Source: Desulfobacterales bacterium (GTDB taxonomy: Bacteria > Desulfobacterota > Desulfobacteria > Desulfobacterales > UBA11574). Taken from it: a stretch of DNA of 6,531 nt. The stretch covers positions 1 through 6,531 of the forward strand of contig JAAXQD010000195.1 in NCBI GenBank assembly GCA_012974475.1. The letters run 5' to 3'. A model generated the notes under the pieces. It had not been told where the DNA came from. It saw nothing but the letters and a program-made list of their open reading frames with translations, and made no database searches. The position numbers and the translations under genes were made by a program. Shown here one piece after another: positions 1 to 5,520 of the stretch; positions within the stretch are counted from its first letter, which is position 1, and every line of letters begins with the position of its first letter.

Positions 1-191
1 ACCTTCTCCGCATTGACAACAATCACCCAGTCTCCGGTATCGGCATGTGGGGTAAAAAGGGGATTGTGCTTTCCCCGCAACCGGGCGGCCACAGAACTGG
101 CAAGTCTTCCCAAAACCGCACCTTCGGCATCAACAAGACTCCATTTGCCTGGGTTGTCCGCATTCTTTGCACTATATGTATATTTTTTCAC
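1..191 (-). CDS. rplM: 50S ribosomal protein L13, N-terminal part (runs off left edge)
   Basis: L13 is an early-assembling protein of the large ribosomal subunit. Reading leftward from a GTG at 191-189 gives an uninterrupted frame of 63 codons to the window edge. The protein starts VKKYTYSAK and contains GRLAS near residue 28, RGKH at 39-42, the HADTGD block at 49-54 and VVNAEKV at 58-64. These are the conserved N-terminal landmarks of bacterial L13, which is usually about 142-150 residues, so more than half lies outside. The start is fixed by an AAGGAG ribosome site (205-200) eight bases upstream and by the family's usual beginning; GTG is a slightly unusual start for a ribosomal protein. 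In bacteria rplM is normally followed by rpsI (S9), which would lie beyond the left edge. The identification is from conserved motifs and is secure. Confidence 0.95.
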   Translation of the reverse strand, partial: MKKYTYSAKNADNPGKWSLVDAEGAVLGRLASSVAARLRGKHNPLFTPHADTGDWVIVVNAEK

Positions 192-224
192 TGGATTTTC
201 TCCTTCAAATAAAAAACCCCAAAT

Positions 225-252
225 ATTTAAATAAAATTCGTCCCTATGTCAA
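225..252 (-). promoter_or_regulatory. Likely sigma-70 promoter of rplM
   Basis: On the minus strand a perfect TTGACA (252-247) is followed after 16 bases by TTAAAT (230-225), a four-of-six match to the -10 consensus. Transcription would begin near 217-219, giving a short leader of roughly 25 bases that contains the AAGGAG of rplM. The -35 match and the position are good; the -10 is only fair, and the surrounding A/T run offers other registers. Confidence 0.5.
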
Positions 253-271
253 GGGAAAAAATTCAAACAGA

Positions 272-284
272 GTCAATAATTGAC
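272..284. promoter_or_regulatory. 13-bp palindrome in the rplM / CYTH divergent region
   Basis: GTCAAT-A-ATTGAC is a perfect inverted repeat around one central base. It overlaps the -35 box (280-285) of the rightward promoter and lies about 20 bases upstream of the -35 of rplM. A protein bound here could affect both directions. AT-rich DNA produces short palindromes by chance, so an operator role is only a suggestion. Confidence 0.25.
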
Positions 285-308
285 ACTAAATATGATTTCT
301 AATATAAA
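280..308 (+). promoter_or_regulatory. Strong sigma-70 promoter for the CYTH-phosphatase pair
   Basis: A perfect TTGACA (280-285) is separated by the optimal 17 bases from TATAAA (303-308), a five-of-six -10 box. This is the best promoter in the window. Transcription would start near 314-316 and run rightward into the CYTH gene with a leader of about 95 bases before the start at 411. Confidence 0.65.
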
Positions 309-410
309 CGAATTATTAAATCGCTTGGCAATTTTATATGCTGTCCGCTTTCAGCGAAATTCGAAAATCACTCACCGTAAGATATTGAAATGGTTTGCAG
401 GCAAAGTCAA

Positions 411-1022
411 ATGGAAAATTTGGAAACCGAGGTAAAATTCTATTTGCCGGATGTGAATCCGATTCGCCGCCGGATCATGGAGCTTGGTGCCGATTTCAAG
501 GGTCGCGCCTTTGAGACCAACCTGCGGTTTGAAGATGCTGATAACCGCCTGTTTCAAGAAAAATCCCTCCTGAGACTGCGAAAGGATATCAAAACCACCC
601 TGACGTTTAAATCGGAGCCGCCTTTCAAAGACGATCAATTTAAAACATTAAGGGAGATCGAAGTCGAAGTTTCCGACTTTGCCGCCATGAAAAAAATTCT
701 GGAATCTTTAGGGTTTCATAAAGAACAGGTCTACGAAAAATGGCGTGAAACCTTTGTGTTACGCGATACGCACTTCTGTCTTGACACCATGCCCTACGGT
801 GACTTTCTCGAAATCGAAGGCCCTAAAATATATATCAAAGAACTGGCATCCCGAATCGGCCTCGAGTGGCACAAAAGAATACTTCTGAATTATCTTGCCA
901 TATTTGGTGTTATACGCAAGCAATTGAATCTGGGGTTTTCTGATGTCACATTCGAAAACTTTAAAAATATTCGATTCGACCTTGCCGAACATCCTGGTCT
1001 GCTTGATGTCGATGCTCGATAG
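411..1022 (+). CDS. CYTH-domain protein, CyaB / class IV adenylate cyclase-like
   Basis: The CYTH family forms a beta-barrel tunnel that binds triphosphates with metal ions; members are class IV adenylate cyclases, thiamine triphosphatases or inorganic triphosphatases. With the start at 411 the protein has 203 residues. It carries the signature ExExK at once (E5, E7, K9), RxR at 55-57, K67, the acidic strand REIEVEV (E82, E84, E86), KWR at 110-112, D125 and a C-terminal ExE (E134, E136). All charged tunnel positions expected of the family appear present, so it should be active. No signal peptide is seen, so it is cytoplasmic. An in-frame ATG at 390 adds seven residues (MVCRQSQ), but the ExExK usually sits at the very N-terminus and AGG at 399-401 is spaced for 411, so I prefer 411. 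The choice between cyclase and triphosphatase cannot be made from sequence alone. It is probably co-transcribed with the hydrolase 55 bases downstream. Confidence 0.85.
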   Translation: MENLETEVKFYLPDVNPIRRRIMELGADFKGRAFETNLRFEDADNRLFQEKSLLRLRKDIKTTLTFKSEPPFKDDQFKTLREIEVEVSDFAAMKKILESLGFHKEQVYEKWRETFVLRDTHFCLDTMPYGDFLEIEGPKIYIKELASRIGLEWHKRILLNYLAIFGVIRKQLNLGFSDVTFENFKNIRFDLAEHPGLLDVDAR

Positions 1023-1077
1023 TTCATTACCCATTTAACCCATTGCGATCTCGGACGATTTAAACCTGGACCCTACC

Positions 1078-1863
1078 ATGCTTTCTGTTTTGACATTAAA
1101 CCTTCGTTTCGGCCTGGCTGACGACGGCCCCAACAGCTGGCAATACCGGAAGAGATGCTTTCCTGCTTTTTTTGAAAAATATCGTGCGGATTTCATGGGT
1201 TTCCAGGAAGCAAATGATTTTCAGATCGATTTTATCCATAAAATTCTGGCTGAACATCATTATATCGGCCGGCGAAGCCCTTCTCCGGATTTCTGGCAAA
1301 ACAATGTTATCTTTTATAAAAATACCTGGACCTGTACGTATCGTGAACATTTTTTCTTGAGCCCAACACCTACGGTGCCAAGCCGTTACCGGAAAAGCCT
1401 CTGGCCGAGACAGTGCACCATCGGCATGTTCAAAAATTCCCGCCGCCAGCTTATCTGTGTCAATACACACTTGGACTTCGACGTTTCGGTCCAGACCCGA
1501 AGCGCCAAACTGATTCTCCAACGGCTATCGCATCTCCCCAACAACATCCCTGTAATTCTCATTGGAGACTTTAACACCACGCCATTTAGCCCCTGTTATA
1601 ACATTTTCACCGGACAGGATCAGAAATCAGCGGCCAAAGAGTGCTATTTTAAAAACGCATTTGAAAAACCTTTTCCGGGAACCCATCATGGATTCACAGG
1701 GGTTACCAACGGAGATCATATCGACTGGGTTCTGTATCAGGGCAACATCGTGATAAAAAACACCACGGTGATTCAGGATGCATTTGACGGCCGATACGTG
1801 TCCGATCATTTTCCCCTCTATGCAAGGTTCAATTGGGAGGTTCATCCGCGACGGCCGTTTTAA
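1078..1863 (+). CDS. Endonuclease/exonuclease/phosphatase (EEP) family metal hydrolase
   Basis: This 261-residue protein has the full catalytic set of the EEP fold shared by exonuclease III/APE1, DNase I, sphingomyelinases and inositol phosphatases. N8 lies in TLNLRF, the metal-binding glutamate E44 in GFQEA, H131 in VNTHLD, D164 and N166 in GDFN, D216 in HIDWVL, and the terminal catalytic pair D243-H244 in SDHFPL. These enzymes hydrolyse phosphodiester or phosphomonoester bonds with Mg2+. The overall look (short loops, HIDWVL, SDHFPL) is that of the broad hydrolase subgroup rather than of a classical AP endonuclease, and the substrate is unknown. There is no signal peptide. It starts at ATG 1078 with only a poor ribosome site, so it may depend on the CYTH gene upstream. 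Its TAA stop overlaps the stop codon of ald on the other strand. Confidence 0.88.
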   Translation: MLSVLTLNLRFGLADDGPNSWQYRKRCFPAFFEKYRADFMGFQEANDFQIDFIHKILAEHHYIGRRSPSPDFWQNNVIFYKNTWTCTYREHFFLSPTPTVPSRYRKSLWPRQCTIGMFKNSRRQLICVNTHLDFDVSVQTRSAKLILQRLSHLPNNIPVILIGDFNTTPFSPCYNIFTGQDQKSAAKECYFKNAFEKPFPGTHHGFTGVTNGDHIDWVLYQGNIVIKNTTVIQDAFDGRYVSDHFPLYARFNWEVHPRRPF

Positions 1864-2972
1864 ATTAATGAATCAATCGGCGTGTATTCCAGGCCGAAAG
1901 CATCTGCAACGGCTTTGTAGGTAACTTTTCCTTTGACGACATTGGCCCCGAGTTTGATTTCCGGGTTTTCCTGGATGGCCCGCTTCCAACCCTTGTTGGC
2001 AATCTCCACGGCATACGGCAAGGTCGCATTGGTCAAGGCCATGGTGGATGTTTTGGCCACCCCCCCGGGCATGTTGGCCACGCAGTAATGGACGATCCCG
2101 GCAACGGTAAAGATCGGATCCGAGTGGGTGGTCGGCTTGGATGTTTCAAAACATCCGCCTTGGTCGATGGCGACATCCACCAACACCGCGCCTTTTTTCA
2201 TGGTTTTGAGCATGTCCCGGGTCACCAGCTTGGGTGCCTTGGCACCGGTAACCAGCACCGCTCCCACCACCACATCGGCCTTTCTGACAAGCTTTCGTAT
2301 GGCCGCCGGGCTGGCCATCAGGGGAAAGCAGTTGGCCGGCATCACGTCGCTCAGGTACCGTAACCGTTCCAGGTTCATATCCAGGACGTAAACCTTTGCG
2401 CCCAGGCCACAGGCCATCTTGGCCGCGTTGATCCCGACGACCCCGCCGCCGATGATGACCACCGTACCCGGATCGACCCCCGGCACGCCCCCCAGCAGAA
2501 CCCCGTGGCCGCCCTGGGCCATTTCCAGATATTTGGCCCCCTGCTGAATGGCCATTCGGCCGGCGACTTCACTCATGGGCGTGAGCAGGGGCAGGGAGCC
2601 GTCTGCTTTTTGAATGGTTTCATAAGCAATGTTAACGGCTTTGCTTTTGATCAAAATATGGGTCAGCTCCTCGGCCGCCGCCAGATGCAGATACGTAAAA
2701 ACAATCTGGCCCTCACGGATGAGGTCGTATTCCGGTGATAGGGGCTCTTTTACATGCATCACCATGTCCGCACGCTGGAAAATCTCTTTGGGACTTTCAA
2801 CGATCTCGGCCCCGGCTTTCTTATAGGCGTCGTCGTCGAAGCCGCTGCCGCTGCCTGCAGCCTTCTCTACCAGAATGGAATGGCCGTTCTGTTTTATGAC
2901 TTCCACGCCGGCCGGGGTCATGGACACGCGATTTTCCTCTGCTTTGATTTCCTTGAGAATTCCGACAATCAT
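1860..2972 (-). CDS. ald: Alanine dehydrogenase
   Basis: Ald catalyses the reversible NAD-linked conversion of L-alanine to pyruvate and ammonia in the cytoplasm, linking amino-acid catabolism and ammonium assimilation to central carbon. The 370-residue protein matches the usual family length of about 371. The pyruvate-binding and catalytic residues sit at their canonical numbers: R15, K75 (VKEP), H96 (TYLHLA) and D270 (DVAIDQGG). The Rossmann motif GGGVVG spans 175-180, followed by D198 for NAD. The start at 2972 is set by AAGGAG (2984-2979) six bases upstream and by the typical MIVGILKEIK beginning. An in-frame ATG at 3008 would add 12 residues but lacks support. It stands alone, converging on the EEP gene with overlapping stops and no visible terminator between them. 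I found no convincing promoter; TTTACA (3030-3025) with TATGGT (3009-3004) has a poor 15-base spacing. Confidence 0.96.
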   Translation of the reverse strand: MIVGILKEIKAEENRVSMTPAGVEVIKQNGHSILVEKAAGSGSGFDDDAYKKAGAEIVESPKEIFQRADMVMHVKEPLSPEYDLIREGQIVFTYLHLAAAEELTHILIKSKAVNIAYETIQKADGSLPLLTPMSEVAGRMAIQQGAKYLEMAQGGHGVLLGGVPGVDPGTVVIIGGGVVGINAAKMACGLGAKVYVLDMNLERLRYLSDVMPANCFPLMASPAAIRKLVRKADVVVGAVLVTGAKAPKLVTRDMLKTMKKGAVLVDVAIDQGGCFETSKPTTHSDPIFTVAGIVHYCVANMPGGVAKTSTMALTNATLPYAVEIANKGWKRAIQENPEIKLGANVVKGKVTYKAVADAFGLEYTPIDSLI

Positions 2973-3310
2973 TTTGTTCTCCTTGGGTAAAGAAATGGAA
3001 TAGACCATAGTCTGTCGAACAGGGTGTAAAATTTAGATGTTTGAAATCGCCGGGCGCGTTGAATCGGGTACTCCAACTCAACAACGATACCTTAAAAGTC
3101 CCCCTTATGGCAACATTCAATTTTTCGACACCAAGATTTTTACGAAGCGTTTGCGCCTGGGCACCGCCGGGTACTCTTCGAGTAATAGCGGTATGAACCT
3201 TGCTTCATTTAAACGCTTTCACCGGTTCAGGAGCGGTGTTCCTAGGGCTGATCTTATACCAGGTTTTCCGGACCGTCCCGCTTTCGTCCATTTTTCTGAA
3301 ATTTATGTTG

Positions 3311-3332
3311 TAAAGTTTTGTATCAAACTTTA
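3311..3332. promoter_or_regulatory. Inverted repeat (8-6-8) upstream of the octaheme cytochrome gene
   Basis: TAAAGTTT (3311-3318) and its exact complement AAACTTTA (3325-3332) flank the spacer TGTATC. Perfect 8-base arms with a 6-base spacer have the geometry of a dimeric-regulator operator. It lies about 135 bases ahead of the cytochrome start. It does not match the FNR (TTGAT-N4-ATCAA) or HcpR (TTGTGA-N6-TCACAA) consensus. There is no long T run for a strong terminator, and the stem is AT-rich. Confidence 0.35.
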
Positions 3333-3390
3333 ATAAAAAGAATCCCATAATATGACCCTGTCAACAGATGGAAATTGGTCGTTTATTAAT

Positions 3391-3420
3391 GGCTTAAGCC
3401 TGCCGGTTTAGGGGGATAAT
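3391..3420 (+). promoter_or_regulatory. Candidate promoter with palindrome at the -35 position
   Basis: GGCTTAAGCC (3391-3400) is a perfect 10-bp palindrome. GATAAT (3415-3420) follows and matches the -10 consensus at five of six positions. A start near 3427 would give a 40-base leader ending in the AAGGAGG of the cytochrome gene. No -35 box of the TTGACA type sits at the right distance; the palindrome occupies that place, which would fit an activator-dependent or repressed promoter. This is a suggestion from layout only. Confidence 0.3.
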
Positions 3421-3466
3421 TCGGGTATGTTTTTGTTTCCACGTCTAACTGTTTAAGGAGGTGGGT

Positions 3467-4978
3467 ATGATGAAGCGATTTTGCCTCACGTTAATTGTCG
3501 TCTTGTGGGTTTTGCCACCTGTGGTTTTGGCGGCCGCAGGGGAAGCACCCATCAGCGATGCCACCCAGGAATGTCTGGATTGCCACAGCGAGTTTCATCC
3601 GGGTATCGTTCAGGATTGGAACAACAGCCGGCATTCGAAAATGACACCCCAAAACGCCTTGAAAGCTGATAAACTGAAACGGAGGATGTCCGGTACATCT
3701 GTGCCCGAAAGCCTTCAAAACCAAGCTGTCGGATGCGCTGAATGCCATACCCTTAGAGCCGACGCCCATTCCGATACATTCGAGCATAACGGGTATGAAA
3801 TCCATGTGGTGGTCAGCCCGGATGATTGCGCCACATGTCATGTGACGGAAAGGACCCAGTACGCCAAAAACATCATGGCGCATGCGTATAAAAACCTGGC
3901 GGAGAATCCCCTTTACCAGGACCTGCAACGGACCATTCTGGGCGAAAGCACTGTCAAAGATGGCAAAATTCGTTTCAGCCCGGCCAACGGCCTCACCCGT
4001 GCAGAGGCCTGCTTTTACTGCCACGGCACCCGGCTGGAGGTGACCGGATATGAAACCCGGGATACCGATGCCGGAGAACTCGAATTTCCGATCATCAGCG
4101 GCTGGCCGAATCAGGGTGTGGGCCGCGTGAACCTTGACGGGAGCCGAGGGGCCTGCACCGCCTGCCACTCCCGGCATCATTTCTCCATGGAGATGGCCCG
4201 CAAACCTTATACTTGCAAGGAGTGCCACGCAGGGCCCGATGTGCCGGCTTTCAAGGTATACTCTGCCAGTAAACACGGCAACATCTTTTCTGCCATGAAC
4301 AACACCTGGAACTTTACGGCAGTGCCCTGGACCATCGGTAGAGATTTTTCTGCGCCGACCTGTGCCGCGTGTCATATCAGTCTGCTGGTCAATGCCGGCG
4401 GAGCGGTGATCAACCCGCGTACCCACCAGATGAACGACCGTCTGGGATGGCGGATTTTCGGCCTTATTTACGCCCATCCTTACCCCAAGGACCCCGACAC
4501 CTCTAAGATTCGTAACCGTTCCGGGCTGTCGCTGCCCACAGACTTTGACGGCGGATTTGCCAATGATTACCTCATCGACCCCGAAGCACAAAAAATGCGC
4601 CAGCAGGCCATGCAGAACACCTGTCTGAACTGCCACAGCACCACCTGGGTCAAGAACCACTTTGTGCGCCTGGACAATGCCATCCAGACGTCCAACGCCA
4701 AAGTCCTATCGGCCACCGGTCTGGTGAGCAGAGCCTGGGAACGCGGCTACGCCCAAGGCCCGGGCCAGAAGGGCAGCCCGTTTGACGAGTTCATTGAACG
4801 GCGCTGGAGCGATGCCTGGCTGTTCCATGCTAACAATGTCCGGTTTGTGTCGGCCATGGCCGGCGGCGGTGACTACGGCGTTTTCGAAGACGGCCGCTAC
4901 CCGCTGACCAACGTGCTCCTGGAGATGCAGAGCTGGCTGGAAACCCGGGACATGATGTCAACGGCAAAAAAGAAGTGA
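3467..4978 (+). CDS. Periplasmic octaheme cytochrome c, hydroxylamine oxidoreductase (HAO)-like
   Basis: HAO-family octahaem enzymes interconvert hydroxylamine with nitrite or NO, oxidatively in nitrifiers and anammox bacteria and reductively in some ammonifiers. This 503-residue protein opens with a Sec signal peptide (KR, then a hydrophobic stretch to about 21, cleavage near AAA 22-24) and so acts outside the cytoplasmic membrane. It has exactly eight CXXCH sites at 36, 90, 121, 182, 230, 250, 299 and 386. HAO landmarks include CHGT after the fourth site (the catalytic haem by order), GWPNQGVGR at 212-220, CHSRHHFS at 233-240, CHAGPD with ASKHG at 253-271, and APTCAACH at 296-303. No CXXCK site is present, which argues against octahaem nitrite reductase (ONR). 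There is no C-terminal membrane helix. AAGGAGG at 3455-3461 serves ATG 3467 or 3470; a GTG at 3461 lies inside it. No quinol-oxidising partner is next to it. Direction of catalysis is not determined. Confidence 0.88.
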   Translation: MMKRFCLTLIVVLWVLPPVVLAAAGEAPISDATQECLDCHSEFHPGIVQDWNNSRHSKMTPQNALKADKLKRRMSGTSVPESLQNQAVGCAECHTLRADAHSDTFEHNGYEIHVVVSPDDCATCHVTERTQYAKNIMAHAYKNLAENPLYQDLQRTILGESTVKDGKIRFSPANGLTRAEACFYCHGTRLEVTGYETRDTDAGELEFPIISGWPNQGVGRVNLDGSRGACTACHSRHHFSMEMARKPYTCKECHAGPDVPAFKVYSASKHGNIFSAMNNTWNFTAVPWTIGRDFSAPTCAACHISLLVNAGGAVINPRTHQMNDRLGWRIFGLIYAHPYPKDPDTSKIRNRSGLSLPTDFDGGFANDYLIDPEAQKMRQQAMQNTCLNCHSTTWVKNHFVRLDNAIQTSNAKVLSATGLVSRAWERGYAQGPGQKGSPFDEFIERRWSDAWLFHANNVRFVSAMAGGGDYGVFEDGRYPLTNVLLEMQSWLETRDMMSTAKKK

Positions 4979-5184
4979 TCGGATGGGGTAGATGAGCATT
5001 TAATTTCGCTGGTGACACAATCGGGTGGGGGTATTTCTAAGAAAAAAAGAGTTTTTGAAGGGGCATGTCTTGCTGGTGTTTTATCTTACTGTCCAAATAA
5101 TTATAGATGGTCTTCAACGGATGAAAGGCTTCGGGGCCACACGGATGTTGAAATTCCGGGAGCCGATTCTTGCCGGTCACCCTA

Positions 5185-5358
5185 TCATGACCGATTCAAT
5201 TCAAAAGCAATCCATTTGTCTGGGTCGCCTTTTCTACGGCGAATAACATTCCCCGTACCGGATCTGGCTTTCGATTTCTCTTTTCTGGCTCGAGATTTCT
5301 CGTAGAGTTCAATGTTTTTTCGGAGTAAAATTTCCAATGCCTTTTTTTTATTTTCCAC
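5185..5358 (-). CDS. Small, highly basic protein of unknown function (57 aa)
   Basis: I do not recognise this gene. Reading leftward from GTG 5358-5356 gives 57 codons ending in TGA (5187-5185). A GGAGG (5368-5364) lies five bases before the start, the only strong ribosome site in this stretch. The product begins VENKKKALEILLRKN, a likely amphipathic helix, continues through a Lys/Arg/Glu/Ser-rich middle (about 19-32), then has a GTGNVIRRRKGDPDKW block (34-49) and a short tail. It has no signal peptide, membrane segment or cysteine. The charge suggests nucleic-acid binding, but that is a guess. It is on the same strand as, and 162 bases downstream of, the PAS-LuxR gene. A competing plus-strand frame (5012-5305) overlaps it but looks random. 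The call rests on the ribosome site and the protein-like composition. Confidence 0.5.
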   Translation of the reverse strand: MENKKKALEILLRKNIELYEKSRARKEKSKARSGTGNVIRRRKGDPDKWIAFELNRS

Positions 5359-5394
5359 ACGTGCCTCCGCAATTCTATTAGACCGGTACGGATA

Positions 5395-5408
5395 TGTTCA
5401 TCTGAACA
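5395..5408. promoter_or_regulatory. 14-bp palindrome upstream of the small ORF
   Basis: TGTTCA-TC-TGAACA is a perfect inverted repeat with 6-base arms, lying 37 bases upstream of the small minus-strand ORF. A -10-like TATTAT (5428-5423, minus strand) sits 14 bases further upstream, though no -35 partner is visible. The palindrome could be an operator just inside the transcribed region. The two-base centre makes it a poor RNA hairpin, so DNA binding is the more natural reading. Confidence 0.25.
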
Positions 5409-5520
5409 ACCTTTTTACCTCAATAATATTTTGCACAGAATGTTACCGATAATTTGGCAACAAACCATCCATATGTAAACAACAAAAAAATATAAGCACA
5501 ATACAAGGTAAAAACTAATA

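Larger units (their letters stand above)
2973..3466. other. 494-bp intergenic region between ald and the octaheme cytochrome
   Basis: The two flanking genes diverge, so this stretch must carry both of their control regions. The first 80 bases hold the ald ribosome site. From about 3037 to 3300 the DNA is more GC-balanced and open in one plus frame (3037-3333), but that frame has no ribosome site and an unconvincing amino-acid make-up. On the minus strand a 28-codon frame (3291-3205, starting MDESGTVRK) looks slightly more protein-like but also lacks a ribosome site. From about 3300 the DNA turns AT-rich and contains the inverted repeat and palindrome listed separately. No tRNA, terminator or mobile-element end was recognised. 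Confidence 0.6.

Noticed and set aside
2972..3008. Upstream ATG at 3008 as the start of alanine dehydrogenase
   Set aside because: It adds 12 residues not seen in the family, while AAGGAG is correctly spaced for 2972 and the catalytic residues then fall on canonical numbers.
3171..3183. TACTC-TTC-GAGTA mini hairpin in the intergenic gap
   Set aside because: Five-base stem without a following T run; too weak for a terminator and expected by chance.
3037..3333. 98-codon plus-strand frame in the ald-cytochrome gap
   Set aside because: No ribosome site, no recognisable motif, and the frame ends inside the AT-rich inverted repeat. It is noted as an open stretch but not called a gene.
3390..3404. 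Sigma-54-like -24/-12 promoter (TGGC ... TGC) upstream of the cytochrome
   Set aside because: The GG-to-GC spacing is nine bases instead of the required ten, and the flanking consensus bases are missing.
3491..4660. A 389-codon open frame on the minus strand opposite the octaheme cytochrome
   Set aside because: The plus frame has eight CXXCH sites, a signal peptide and a strong ribosome site; the minus frame is a codon-bias shadow with no recognisable domain.
3467..4978. Assignment as octahaem nitrite reductase (ONR) or NrfA
   Set aside because: Both classes normally have a CXXCK catalytic haem site; all eight sites here are CXXCH, and the surrounding segments resemble HAO.
5012..5305. 97-codon plus-strand frame (and an alternative 73-codon frame from 5025) after the cytochrome gene
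   Set aside because: Start codons have no proper ribosome site and the composition looks random. The overlapping minus-strand 57-codon frame has better translation signals, although the frame from 5025 is not fully excluded.
5253..5391. 9-bp inverted pair CCGTACCGG (5253-5261) and CCGGTACGG (5383-5391) around the small ORF
   Set aside because: The left copy lies inside the ORF, the arms are short and 120 bases apart, and there are no direct repeats or transposase to suggest a mobile-element end.
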